Source: an uncultured Collinsella sp. (GTDB taxonomy: Bacteria > Actinomycetota > Coriobacteriia > Coriobacteriales > Coriobacteriaceae). Taken from it: 64,000 nucleotides of DNA. Position 1 is the first letter of the stretch. Every line of letters begins with the position of its first letter. This document shows positions 16,376 to 24,570 of the stretch, piece by piece. The stretch is taken from positions 1-64,000 of the forward strand of contig CAUFRY010000008.1 in the NCBI GenBank assembly GCA_959028445.1, given 5' to 3'. A model generated the notes under the pieces. The model did no database searches, was not told the DNA's origin, and saw nothing but the letters and a program-made list of their open reading frames with translations. Both the position numbers and the translations under genes were made by a program.

Positions 16376-17767
16376 ATGTTTATCGGAAGAACGGCGGAAA
16401 TGTCCGAGCTCAATCGACTGTATGGCACGGGCTCCTTTGAGATGCCCGTAATCTACGGCCGCCGTCGCGTGGGTAAAACGCGTCTTATCACAGAGTTTAT
16501 CCAAGGCAAGAAGGCTATTTACTTTCAAGCTCGTCGTACCAATGCAGAGGCAAACCTGCATGGCTTTAGCCAGGCGATACTTGCGGGCTCCGTTGGTGTT
16601 GCTGGCGTGTCGTTTCGTAGTTTTGACGAGGCGTTTGATGCATTGGCCACCATGGCTCGCACGGAACGTTTGATTGTCGTGATTGACGAGTATCCCTATC
16701 TCGCCCAATCGAATCCCGAGATCAGCTCGTTGCTGCAAGACAAGATTGATCACCTGTACAAAGAGACCAGGCTCATGCTGATTCTATGCGGCTCGTCTCT
16801 TTCGTTTATGGAGGAACAGGTGTTGGGCTACGAGAGCCCGCTATACGGTAGGCGTACGGCCCAGTTTAAGATCATGCCGCTCGATTTTATGACGACCCTC
16901 GGCCTGTGGCAGAGCATGAGTCGCGAAGACGCTGCAGTTTGCTATGGCATGACGGGCGGCATTCCTGCATATATCGAGAAAGTCGATCCTGCCGTATCGC
17001 TCAAGGACAACATCAAACGTCTTTTTCTTACTCCTACGGGCTATCTCTTTGAGGAGCCGAGTAACCTGCTGTTGCAAGAGTGCCGCAATCCCGAGCAATA
17101 TGATGCGATCGTGCAGGCAATTGCCCAGGGGCGCTCGAGGATCTCGGAGATTGCGAGCTCTACGGGAATCCCTGCGAGCAACGTAAAGAGCTATGTGGAT
17201 AAGCTGGCGTCGCTTGGGATTGTCGAGCGCGAGCTGCCCCTAAACGAGACGAGCAATAAGCGAGCCGTGTATCTGCTGAGCGACCAGATGTTTAGGTTCT
17301 GGTACAAGTTTGTTCCGCAGAACATCGGGCTGATTCAAAACGATATGGCCGAGATGGCGTATAAGCGCATTGAGCCACACGTATCGGATTACATGGGTAC
17401 GGTCTTTGAGCTTATATGCAGACAATACGTGTACGAACTCGCGCGAGCGGGCCAGCTCGATGTGGTTCCGGCGAGCGTCGGGCGCTGGTGGGGGACGGAT
17501 AATCGCACGCATACGCAGGAAGAAATCGACTTGATTGTTGACGATGGCGAGGGCACTGCGCTGTTTGCGGAGTGCAAATGGCGCAATGAACCGGTGGGCG
17601 AAGACGTGCTGCAAAAGCTCGTGCACCGCAGCGAGCTCTTTAGACGGCAGCACAAAAGCTATGCGATCTTCTCGAAGCGAGGCTTTACGCAAGGATGTCA
17701 GGAAGCTGCGGCGAGCAGGGGAGATGCCAAGCTGATTTCGTTTGCCGAGATGTGCGAGCGGAGATAA
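16376..17767 (+). CDS. P-loop ATPase, archaeal-ATPase/DUF234 type
   Basis: A 463-residue protein with the layout of the archaeal-type ATPase plus DUF234 family: an N-terminal P-loop YGRRRVGKT near residues 26-34, a hydrophobic strand ending in acidic residues (VVIDEYP near 103) as Walker B, a winged-helix-like middle (ISEIASSTGIPASNVKSYVD near 260-280), and a C-terminal DUF234 nuclease-like segment (EEIDLIVDD then LFAECKWRNEPVG, near 385-405), where D-x(n)-E-x-K resembles a PD-(D/E)xK core. These STAND-related ATPases are common and mobile, and their role is unproven; defence or DNA transactions are suspected. It is expressed from the palindromic promoter at 16297-16360 and forms a single-gene unit. 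Confidence 0.82.
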   Translation: MFIGRTAEMSELNRLYGTGSFEMPVIYGRRRVGKTRLITEFIQGKKAIYFQARRTNAEANLHGFSQAILAGSVGVAGVSFRSFDEAFDALATMARTERLIVVIDEYPYLAQSNPEISSLLQDKIDHLYKETRLMLILCGSSLSFMEEQVLGYESPLYGRRTAQFKIMPLDFMTTLGLWQSMSREDAAVCYGMTGGIPAYIEKVDPAVSLKDNIKRLFLTPTGYLFEEPSNLLLQECRNPEQYDAIVQAIAQGRSRISEIASSTGIPASNVKSYVDKLASLGIVERELPLNETSNKRAVYLLSDQMFRFWYKFVPQNIGLIQNDMAEMAYKRIEPHVSDYMGTVFELICRQYVYELARAGQLDVVPASVGRWWGTDNRTHTQEEIDLIVDDGEGTALFAECKWRNEPVGEDVLQKLVHRSELFRRQHKSYAIFSKRGFTQGCQEAAASRGDAKLISFAEMCERR

Positions 17768-17818
17768 CCAAGCACGCTCTGATGTGATGCTCGGAATGGG
17801 TCGCGCTAAGGATGCCAA

Positions 17819-17925
17819 GCGTAAAACCTTCAATGAAAATGGCGTAAAAACTACATCTGTCATGGCGTAAAAACTACATTGAAAGTAGCGTAAAATCAGC
17901 ATTGAGAATGGCGTAATTTCGCATA
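17819..17925. repeat. Five tandem 23-bp repeats upstream of the DUF4143 ATPase
   Basis: The core GCGTAA recurs at 17819, 17842, 17865, 17888 and 17911, exactly 23 bases apart. The best-conserved unit is GGCGTAAAAACTACAT followed by a 7-base linker such as TGAAAAT. The two middle copies are identical over 16 bases; the outer ones are degenerate. The array ends about 28 bases before the next start codon, so it overlaps or abuts the promoter. A possible promoter inside it is TTGAAA at 17879 with GAGAAT at 17904. A remnant of the 62-bp element lies just upstream (about 17790-17807). Confidence 0.85.
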
Positions 17926-17952
17926 TCGCGTGATAGAGAGGGACGGCCGTCT

Positions 17953-19248
17953 ATGGATGCACCAAAGAGATTGACCCAAAAGGGATATAGGCCCCGGCTC
18001 ATAGAGGAGCGCCTCGACACCCTTATGCGGGCGTTTGGCTGTGTGGAGATCAACGGCCCCAAATGGTGCGGCAAGACCTGGACGGCGCTCTCTCGCTCGG
18101 CGAGCGTCTCCAGGCTCGATGAGCCTGCGCAGCGTGCGGCGGCAGAGGTCGACCCAAGCCTGGCGCTCATCGGCGATGCGCCACACCTGGTCGATGAATG
18201 GCAGGAGGTGCCCGAGGTTTGGGATGCCGCCCGGCGTTTCGTGGACGCGAGCGGCAACGAACGGGGGACACTTTTGCTCACGGGCTCGACCGCGCTCAAA
18301 AGCGAGGAGCGCAGCCATGTTCGTCATTCCGGCACGGGTAGGATCGCCCGTCTGTCAATGCGCCCCATGGCCCTGTGTGAGTCGGGCGACGGCGAGCCGC
18401 TCGTGTCACTGGCAAGCCTCTTTAAGGGCGAGGATTTTGCCCCTCAGCGTCGCGAGAGCACGGTGGATGACGTCGCCCGCTGGTGCTGCAGGGGCGGTTG
18501 GCCTGCAAATCTTGGGCTTTCGGAAGATCTTGCGCGAGAGACGGCAAGCCAGTACGTGCACTCGGTGCTCGACGTCAACGTGCTGGACGAGGGCATGTCG
18601 CCCGAGCTTGCACACGGCCTTTTGCGAGCTCTTGCCATGAACGAGAGCCAGGCTGTCACGTACAAGACGCTCGTAAAGGACGCCTCGTACGGTGAGGCGG
18701 GCCCCGACGAGAGGACCATCGCTGCGTACTTGGACCTCTTCAACAGGCTCAAGCTGACCGAGGACCTGTGCGGATGGGAGCCGCCCATGCGCTCGAAGGC
18801 CCGCGTTCGCGTGCGCCCCAAGCGCTACTTCTGTGACCCGTCACTTGCGGCGGCGTTGCTGGGGGCTACCCCTGAGCGGCTGCTTGGCGATATGCAAACG
18901 CTGGGGATGCTCTTTGAGAATCTCGTCCTGCGCGACGTGCGCGTGTTCCTTTCCACCTACGGCGGTGTCGACAACAGTGTCCATTATTTCCGAGATGAGA
19001 AGGGCCTTGAGGTCGATCTGATCGTTGAGCACGACGGGCGCTGGGGAGCCATCGAGGTCAAGCTGAGTGATGCGAAAGCAGACGATGGAGCGAGAAATCT
19101 CAAGGCGCTGGAGAGGAAAGTGCTCTCCAATCCTGCCGCCCAGAATGCCGCGCCGGCGTTTTTGGCGGTCGTGGTTGGAAAGGGGAGCATTGCCTACACA
19201 CGCGACGACGGCGTGGCGGTGATTCCCATGGCGGCACTTGGGGCGTAG
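17953..19248 (+). CDS. P-loop ATPase with DUF4143 domain
   Basis: A 431-residue protein of the AAA_14/DUF4143 family. The P-loop is GPKWCGKT near residues 36-43. Walker B is LVDEWQEVP near 80. LLLTGS near 115 is the usual sensor motif, and the C-terminal DUF4143 part contains SVHYFRDEKGLEVDLIVE near 345-360 followed by WGAIEVKLSD, again a D-x(n)-E-x-K nuclease-like pattern. Family members are abundant in anaerobes, but their biological role is not established. ATG at 17953 follows GAGAGGGA. It is the second unrelated ATPase-plus-nuclease-like protein within 3 kb, each with its own unusual upstream DNA (23-bp repeats here). The gap after it (19249-19705) holds a candidate small membrane peptide and a terminator. 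Confidence 0.83.
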   Translation: MDAPKRLTQKGYRPRLIEERLDTLMRAFGCVEINGPKWCGKTWTALSRSASVSRLDEPAQRAAAEVDPSLALIGDAPHLVDEWQEVPEVWDAARRFVDASGNERGTLLLTGSTALKSEERSHVRHSGTGRIARLSMRPMALCESGDGEPLVSLASLFKGEDFAPQRRESTVDDVARWCCRGGWPANLGLSEDLARETASQYVHSVLDVNVLDEGMSPELAHGLLRALAMNESQAVTYKTLVKDASYGEAGPDERTIAAYLDLFNRLKLTEDLCGWEPPMRSKARVRVRPKRYFCDPSLAAALLGATPERLLGDMQTLGMLFENLVLRDVRVFLSTYGGVDNSVHYFRDEKGLEVDLIVEHDGRWGAIEVKLSDAKADDGARNLKALERKVLSNPAAQNAAPAFLAVVVGKGSIAYTRDDGVAVIPMAALGA

Positions 19249-19376
19249 TGGTTTTGCGGGCGTGCCGTGCTTCCTTTACCGAAAATCCATTTGGTAAACC
19301 AGATGCTCGCGGATAGAATAAAGTTGACGGCAGCCCAAGGGTGATAGCTGGGCAGCGCCGTTGCTTGGTCAAGAGG

Positions 19377-19520
19377 TCAGTGCCTTAATGGCAGCGACTT
19401 GTTATGCTTCGAATGCTGCTTGAGTGCCTCGGAAAGTTCGATAAGCGCCGTGAAGAGCGAGACCAAAGCAACCAAGAGCTCTACGAGCTCTGATGGGCCC
19501 GGGATGACCGCTGATTCAAG
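19377..19520 (-). CDS. Candidate small hydrophobic peptide without a clear start (possibly frameshifted)
   Basis: On the minus strand an open frame of 47 codons encodes ELVELLVALVSLFTALIEL followed by a polar, lysine/histidine-containing tail ending at TGA 19377-19379. The pattern of one short helix and a charged tail resembles small membrane toxins. No ATG opens this frame. An ATG at 19548 reads 10 codons in the neighbouring frame and stops at a TGA exactly where a +1 shift would enter the hydrophobic frame. It could be a decayed gene, a programmed +1 shift, or chance. The remaining sequence of the 457-base gap 19249-19705 shows no other gene. Confidence 0.3.
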   Translation of the reverse strand, partial: LESAVIPGPSELVELLVALVSLFTALIELSEALKQHSKHNKSLPLRH

Positions 19521-19541
19521 TCACCGGGCCTAAATCTTTTT
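19496..19541 (+). terminator. Terminator-like hairpin
   Basis: GGCCCGG at 19496-19502 pairs with CCGGGCC at 19524-19530 around a 21-base loop, followed by TAAATCTTTTT. It could end transcription from the DUF4143 ATPase gene. On the other strand the same hairpin lies in the leader of the candidate peptide. Confidence 0.5.
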
Positions 19542-19705
19542 CATGCATTTGAATAGAGCGGGCGACTCTCTTGGGGCCGTCTGCATGGCGTGTGCCTGGC
19601 GCGCGTGGCATTGCGCTCCGATTTCATGTCCGCACGAGCGCCTAACCTTACGGCAATGTAGCCGCTTATGTAACAAGCGGCAAGCAACGGAGAAAGGCCC
19701 TAACC

Positions 19706-20440
19706 GTGTCAGCTGAAAAGACGCCGTGTATCTCGGCTATCGATACGACGAACTTTGCGCGCCAGATTGTGCTGGACTTTGAGTTTGCGCCGGTGCCAAA
19801 GCAGCGCCAGCGACGTGGGCTGCGTAATGAGATTATCGAGGTCGGCGCCGTCAAGCTCGATTACCACGGCAACGTTATGGGCGAGTTCTCGCAGTTTGTG
19901 CAGACGGAATTTACCGAAGGCGTTGCGTTTTCCGTCCGCGAGCTTACGGGGATATCGGCCGTGGACACTGCGATGGCCGATCCGCTCTACATGGTAATCA
20001 AAAGGCTCAGCGATTGGATCGGTCGCTACTCCGCACAGGTAGTTTGCTGGAGCGGGGCGGACCGTCGACAGCTTTTGACCGAGTGCCAGGCAAAGCACAT
20101 CGATCTTTCCGCATTTCCTACGGATTGGGCCGACCTGCAGGCGTTTTACACCTCGATCATGGACGTGGGCAGCCACGGGTGCGTCTCTTTGAGTGACGCG
20201 GCGACGTGGTTTGGCATCGAGTTCGACGAGTCGACGGGTCACGCCCACAGCGCCCTTGCCGATGCGCGCGTGACCGCCAAGCTGCTCAAGCAGGTGATGG
20301 ACGGGGACTACCGCGTGAGCCCGCGCGCCCAGGAAGTCCGCCAGCGGTGGGGGATGGGCGAGCGAGCTCAGACGCGCCTTTCTAGCAAGTGCCCCGAGCT
20401 GGGCGACCTGCTGCTGAGGCTGAAGGCGGAGGGGAGGTAG
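19706..20440 (+). CDS. DEDDh-type 3'-5' exonuclease
   Basis: A 244-residue exonuclease of the DnaQ/RNase T superfamily, predicted to remove nucleotides from DNA or RNA 3' ends using two metal ions. Visible catalytic residues are D24 and E26 in VLDFEF (ExoI), an aspartate in the middle SGADRRQ segment (ExoII), and H181 with D186 in HAHSALADAR (ExoIII), which makes it the DEDDh subtype. KapD/ERI-1-like proteins share this spacing. The GTG start at 19706 has AGAAAGG upstream; downstream ATGs would cut the ExoI motif. It stands alone with 457 bases before it and a convergent hypothetical gene after it. Confidence 0.85.
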   Translation: MSAEKTPCISAIDTTNFARQIVLDFEFAPVPKQRQRRGLRNEIIEVGAVKLDYHGNVMGEFSQFVQTEFTEGVAFSVRELTGISAVDTAMADPLYMVIKRLSDWIGRYSAQVVCWSGADRRQLLTECQAKHIDLSAFPTDWADLQAFYTSIMDVGSHGCVSLSDAATWFGIEFDESTGHAHSALADARVTAKLLKQVMDGDYRVSPRAQEVRQRWGMGERAQTRLSSKCPELGDLLLRLKAEGR

Positions 20441-20550
20441 GCCTTTTGAGAACGCCATTCGGTTTGGCATGGCAGGGCTGTAAGCGCGACTTCGCACTGC
20501 TGTTTGAATCGAAGCGTCAACCAGTATGACGAGCTGTCTGGTCTGTCTGC

Positions 20551-20973
20551 CTACACCATCGCAATCCCGCGGGCCGCACTCAACAGCTCATACTCCCTTT
20601 CGCTCCACTGCCGCAGCTCGGCCGCGCGTACGGCGTCACGGCACAGGTCCAGGAACACCTCAGCTCCCTCACAGAAGCACTCGCGGGCAAAGTCGCCCGA
20701 GCCGCTTGCGACGCACGCGCCGTCGGCAAAGAGCTTCCAGCTAGACGGCTCACGCAAGTCGTCTCCGAGCAGCTTGATCTGCAGCACGTGCGGGTCGCCG
20801 GCGTCGCAGAGCTCTTTCTCGAGCACCTGCACCGTAAAGCGCATCTGGTGGGAGAGACTACTCTTGATCATGGCCGAGGCGTAGCCATTCGGCTTGTCCA
20901 GAAGATGCATGGGTTTTGGCTGTGCGTCCAAGTTGTGGAAGTTGCGCTCGCTGCGCACGGAGAAATTGTCCAT
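20551..20973 (-). CDS. Hypothetical protein
   Basis: A 140-residue soluble protein that I do not recognise. It has a short polar N-terminus (MDNFSVRSERNFHNLD), a central MRFTVQVLEKELCDAGDPHVLQIKLLGDD stretch with beta-strand character, and an acidic C-terminus rich in alanine and glutamate. No signal peptide, membrane segment or metal motif is seen. ATG at 20973 follows AAAGGAG by 6 bases, which favours it over the longer frame starting at 21093. It is transcribed alone, convergent with the exonuclease gene. Confidence 0.65.
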   Translation of the reverse strand: MDNFSVRSERNFHNLDAQPKPMHLLDKPNGYASAMIKSSLSHQMRFTVQVLEKELCDAGDPHVLQIKLLGDDLREPSSWKLFADGACVASGSGDFARECFCEGAEVFLDLCRDAVRAAELRQWSEREYELLSAARGIAMV

Positions 20974-21305
20974 ACGGACTCCTTTCATCGATGTTGGCAG
21001 GGCCACCGTGCCTCTTGGCCGGTTGGCGTCGGGATCGTGGAGCCAACTCTCTACCCCGACTCTGGATAAAACGCGCCCGCTCTTTGCGGGCAAGAGGAAG
21101 TCTATCGGCGTGTACGGACGGAAATCAAACGCCGCCTGTGAAATGACGTGTGAACGGCGTTAGTTTCCCAAGTGATTATTCGGCTTTCATCCGGAAAAGT
21201 GTCGAAATAGGCACCTTAAAACTTCGGAAAAGTGTGGCTGGATGACAAAACAGCACTTAGAAGCCGGTGCTGGATGCGGGATCCTGCGGCCGCCTTCAGC
21301 TCTCG
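20974..21305. other. Intergenic stretch with short repeats
   Basis: This 332-base gap has no supported gene. It contains the inverted repeats GCCCGC/GCGGGC near 21072-21090 and AACGCCG at 21128-21134 with CGGCGTT at 21155-21161. It also has the direct repeat CGGAAAAGTGT at 21192 and 21225, whose sequence recalls the arms of the 62-bp-array palindrome. The upstream end should include the promoter of the hypothetical gene at 20551. Confidence 0.5.
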
Positions 21306-22292
21306 CTACTCGTCGTCTCCGTCGTTGGGGTCGCCCTTGAGGGTGTTGATGTCCAGGTACTGGTTATCGTCCTCTTTTTGCTGGGTCTCCGACTCCGCTT
21401 GGGTGGGGCCGCGGAACAGCTGGAATCCCTCAAACGCAATGACGCCGAGCAGGGCAATGATAATGGCGATAAAGGCAACCTTGACTGCCTGCGGAAATTC
21501 CGAGAAACGCAGCGCCTTTTCCTCGGCGTAATAATCGGCGAAGCGCTCTTCGCCCGTGCTTTTGGTATATGCCGGTGCGGGCGCGGCCTCCGGGTCATAT
21601 TCCGGTGCAGGCGTGGCAGCGTACGGATCGTTGAGATAATCGCTCGATGCGGTGTCATAATCCTCGGTCTCGATGCGACCGTTGCCAGCATAGCCATCGG
21701 AATAATCGGAATATGCCGCACCGCCCTCATAGTCCGCGGCGCTCGTGTTGGCGGCAAAAAGCGGGTTAACTGGAACATCGAGCGCCGGCATGCCGGTAGA
21801 GGTCTCATCCAGATCGGCTGCAGCCCAGGAATCGTAGGCAACCTGATGGGCAACGGGCTCATCGAGCCTTGCGACCGGAGGCTTGCGTGCCGCAGGAACA
21901 GGCAACTGCTGGGCGCTGTACATAACGGTGCTGTCGGCCGATTTGCCCTGCGTCGCTGCAGCGAGAAATGCCGCAGTCTCGGACGGGTCGCTTGCGGGGC
22001 GGGGAGCGGGCGTGGGCGCCGAAGTGGGTGCGGGCGTAGGCGCTGGCGTCGAAACAGGCGACTGCGCAGGAGTCGGTACAGATACGGGCTTAGGCGCAAG
22101 TGTGGGATCGGGGCTTGACGGGCGAGCCCCGCCGCCCATGAGTTCGTCGGCGGTCCACGGGCGATCATCCATCACGTCGTCAAGGCTTAGCGAAAACAGG
22201 TCGTCTTCACCCTCATCGAACATGCGGTGCACATGTCCACCAATTGCCGGAATCAATCCGCGACCGGTGCATGATGCCTTGCTCAACGCCAT
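21306..22292 (-). CDS. Proline-rich single-pass membrane protein of unknown function
   Basis: A 328-residue protein with a long disordered N-terminal region (residues 1-260) rich in Pro, Ala, Asp and Tyr, including a run of PAPTPAPTSAPTPAPRP type around residue 75. One clear transmembrane helix follows (about 270-293, VKVAFIAIIIALLGVIAFEG) and then a short acidic tail. No catalytic motif is seen. The layout suggests a cytoplasmic disordered arm anchored near the C-terminus, or the reverse orientation. ATG at 22292 follows AAGGATGG. It is downstream of, and on the same strand as, the ygeX-side regulator, with a 124-base gap, but no functional link is evident. Confidence 0.65.
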   Translation of the reverse strand: MALSKASCTGRGLIPAIGGHVHRMFDEGEDDLFSLSLDDVMDDRPWTADELMGGGARPSSPDPTLAPKPVSVPTPAQSPVSTPAPTPAPTSAPTPAPRPASDPSETAAFLAAATQGKSADSTVMYSAQQLPVPAARKPPVARLDEPVAHQVAYDSWAAADLDETSTGMPALDVPVNPLFAANTSAADYEGGAAYSDYSDGYAGNGRIETEDYDTASSDYLNDPYAATPAPEYDPEAAPAPAYTKSTGEERFADYYAEEKALRFSEFPQAVKVAFIAIIIALLGVIAFEGFQLFRGPTQAESETQQKEDDNQYLDINTLKGDPNDGDDE

Positions 22293-22416
22293 TCTGTTCC
22301 ATCCTTTCGAAATACTAATGACATCGATTATATGGAACTTCCCAAGCGGCCCGGTCTTGGATTCGTGCTTTCCAGAACTCGCACCCAAAAGGGGGAGGGG
22401 CAATCCGGGCGAGTAC

Positions 22417-23070
22417 CTACTTGTCGCCGGCCGCCGCCTTGGCCTCATTGAGGTAGCTATAGAAGCTGTACTTGGAGATGCCAAAGAACTCGCAGGCGCG
22501 CTCGCTCGACTTGGAAATGAGAAAGGCGCCGCGACGGTCGAGGTAGCCAATGGCACGAATGCGCTCGTCTTTGGTCATGAGTGCCGCGGGCTTGCCCACA
22601 AACTGCTCGCACTCGTGCAGCAGGTCCTCGAGCAGGTCGCCGATGTTCTTGGTAATAGGCTCGGGCTCGGTATAGCCCGTGCCGCCGGTGCCGGTAAAGG
22701 CGTCGAGCGAACGCTCAAAAGCCTTCATAAGCGTAATGTCAAAGTTGATGCCCAAAATGCCGACGGGTTTGCCCTCATCGTTGCGGATAAAGATCGTCGA
22801 GGACTTGAGCAGCTTGCCATCGGTGGTTTTGGTGAGGTATGGCTCGCGGTCGTGTACGTCGGTGGCGCCCTCGTGCATGGACTCAAACACGATATGGCTG
22901 GGGCCGTCACCCAGTTTGCGTCCGCTGACGTGGCCGTTTTCGATCACTACGATGGAGTGGTCCACATCCTCGGTCTCCAGATCGTGGACGACGATTTCGC
23001 AGTTGGGGCCAAATTGGAGCGCCAGGCCGTGTGCAAGGCGCTTATAAAACTCAATCTGTGCGGGGGTCAT
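22417..23070 (-). CDS. YheO-like PAS / helix-turn-helix transcriptional regulator (ygeX side)
   Basis: A 217-residue regulator with a YheO-type PAS domain (about residues 5-115; CEIVVHDLETEDVDHSIVVIENG and GRKLGDGPS) and a C-terminal helix-turn-helix (about 165-217, with FFGISKYSFYSYLNEAKAA). DauR, a D-arginine-utilisation repressor, belongs to this family, which makes a diamino-acid-like or purine-derived ligand plausible. It is divergent from ygeX across a 277-base AT-rich gap containing a long inverted repeat (23212-23258), so it probably controls the ygeX-hydA arm. ATG at 23070 has AGGAAGG upstream. Its paralogue at 4107-4769 serves the other arm. Confidence 0.88.
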   Translation of the reverse strand: MTPAQIEFYKRLAHGLALQFGPNCEIVVHDLETEDVDHSIVVIENGHVSGRKLGDGPSHIVFESMHEGATDVHDREPYLTKTTDGKLLKSSTIFIRNDEGKPVGILGINFDITLMKAFERSLDAFTGTGGTGYTEPEPITKNIGDLLEDLLHECEQFVGKPAALMTKDERIRAIGYLDRRGAFLISKSSERACEFFGISKYSFYSYLNEAKAAAGDK

Positions 23071-23211
23071 AGGTGCCTTCCTAAAAATTAGTTTGGGCTC
23101 ACTGTGCCATAAACCACACATGACCGCAAACAAATCCATCAACAAGGCAATTCATGACCGTTCGGCGGCGAAAAAGTACCGATTGCGGCAACAAACAATT
23201 CGTTAGGTATA

Positions 23212-23258
23212 CCAACCAAAAAGTGTGATAGAACATTACTAACAAACTTTTTGTTTGG
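23212..23258 (+). promoter_or_regulatory. 13-bp-arm inverted repeat upstream of ygeX
   Basis: CCAACCAAAAAGT at 23212-23224 is mirrored by ACTTTTTGTTTGG at 23246-23258 with one mismatch; the arm centres are 34 bp apart. It lies in the AT-rich gap between the YheO-like regulator and ygeX, about 90 bases before the ygeX start, and is the best operator candidate for that regulator. Promoter hexamers could not be fixed. Confidence 0.5.
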
Positions 23259-23347
23259 CATCCACATAAAAGTTCAGTCGTATGAATGGGAATGGGCTGA
23301 AACGCGTATGCGGGGGCCGGCAAGAGAGGACTTAAGGAGTTCACCGT

Positions 23348-24562
23348 ATGGCCGATAAGATCCAGTGGGCGGGCAACACGATGCCCAAGAGCGATGACAA
23401 GCACTTGGGAATCATGAGCCTCGACCACGTGAAGAAGGCCCGTGCCTTCCACCAGTCGTTCCCCCAGTACACTGTCACTCCGCTTGCCCGCCTGGATGGT
23501 CAGGCTGCGCGCCTGGGCCTTTCCAACCTGTGCGTTAAGGACGAGAGCTATCGCTTTGGCCTCAACGCCTTTAAGGTTCTGGGCGGCTCGTTTGCCATGG
23601 CCAACTACATTGCCGACGAGACCGGCAAGGACGTTGCCGACTGCACCTTCGATTACCTGACCTCCGATCAGCTGGCCGAGGACTTTGGCCAGGCCACCTT
23701 CTTTACCGCCACCGACGGCAACCATGGCCGCGGCGTGGCATGGGCTGCCAACAAGCTGGGCCAGAAGGCCGTCGTGCACATGCCCAAGGGTTCCACCAAG
23801 CCCCGCTTCGATAACATCGCCGCCGAGGGCGCCACGGTGACCATCGAAGAGGTCAACTACGACGAGTGCGTGCGCATGGCCGCCGCCGAGGCCGACGCCT
23901 GCGAGCGCGGCGTCATCGTTCAGGACACCGCGTGGGAGGGCTACGAGAAGATTCCGTCTTGGATCATGGAGGGCTACGGCACCATGGCTTCCGAGGCTGC
24001 CGAGCAGCTGCGCGAGATGGCCATCAACCGTCCGACGCACGTCTTTGTCCAGGCTGGCGTGGGTTCGCTTGCCGGCGCCGTGGTGGGCTACTTCACCAAC
24101 CTGTATCCCGATAACCCGCCCACCTTCGTCGTGGTCGAGTGCGCTCCTGCCGCCTGCCTGTACAAGGGCGCTGCCGCCGGCGACGGCGATCCGCGCATCG
24201 TGGACGGCGACATGCCCTCCATCATGGCCGGCCTGTGCTGCGGCGAGCCCAACATCCTGGGCTGGGATATCCTGCGCAACCACACCACCGCCTTCGTGTC
24301 CTGCCCCGACTGGGTCACCGCTCGCGGCATGCGCACCCTGGGCGCTCCCGAGAAGGGCGACCCGCGCGTCATCTCCGGCGAGTCCGGCGCTGTGACCACC
24401 GGCCTGGTCGAGACTCTCATGCTCGATCCCGAGTACGCCGAGCTCAAGGAGCTCATCGGCCTGGACAAGACGAGCTCCGTGCTCTGCTTCTCCACCGAGG
24501 GCGACACGGACCCGGATCAGTACCGTCGCATCGTCTGGGAGGGCGAGTATCCCACTTGCTAG
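23348..24562 (+). CDS. ygeX: Diaminopropionate ammonia-lyase
   Basis: A 404-residue PLP enzyme that converts 2,3-diaminopropionate to pyruvate and two ammonia. The PLP lysine is K76 in FGLNAFKVLGG, and the glycine-rich phosphate loop appears later (QAGVGSLAGAVVG near 240). DGNHGRGVAWAA near 120 is the usual substrate-side segment. Length and motifs match E. coli YgeX. In the purine-degradation clusters of gut anaerobes this enzyme yields C3 units for fermentation. ATG at 23348 follows TTAAGGAG. It heads arm 2: ygeX, ygeY, ygeW, mocA-like, hydA. The 239-base spacer to ygeY carries a large nested hairpin. Confidence 0.95.
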   Translation: MADKIQWAGNTMPKSDDKHLGIMSLDHVKKARAFHQSFPQYTVTPLARLDGQAARLGLSNLCVKDESYRFGLNAFKVLGGSFAMANYIADETGKDVADCTFDYLTSDQLAEDFGQATFFTATDGNHGRGVAWAANKLGQKAVVHMPKGSTKPRFDNIAAEGATVTIEEVNYDECVRMAAAEADACERGVIVQDTAWEGYEKIPSWIMEGYGTMASEAAEQLREMAINRPTHVFVQAGVGSLAGAVVGYFTNLYPDNPPTFVVVECAPAACLYKGAAAGDGDPRIVDGDMPSIMAGLCCGEPNILGWDILRNHTTAFVSCPDWVTARGMRTLGAPEKGDPRVISGESGAVTTGLVETLMLDPEYAELKELIGLDKTSSVLCFSTEGDTDPDQYRRIVWEGEYPTC

Positions 24563-24570
24563 CAGGATGA

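Noticed and set aside
17819..17925. CRISPR array or coding tandem repeat
   Set aside because: The 23-base period has no spacers, is not a multiple of three, and lies in a stop-rich intergenic region.
20490..20530. tRNA-like TTTGAATCG sequence
   Set aside because: No acceptor stem, D-arm or anticodon arm could be built around it.
21267..22118. Plus-strand frames opposite the proline-rich membrane protein
   Set aside because: The minus-strand frame has a proper ribosome-binding site, a disordered Pro-rich region and one transmembrane helix; the plus frames give Arg/Gly-rich nonsense with no start signal.
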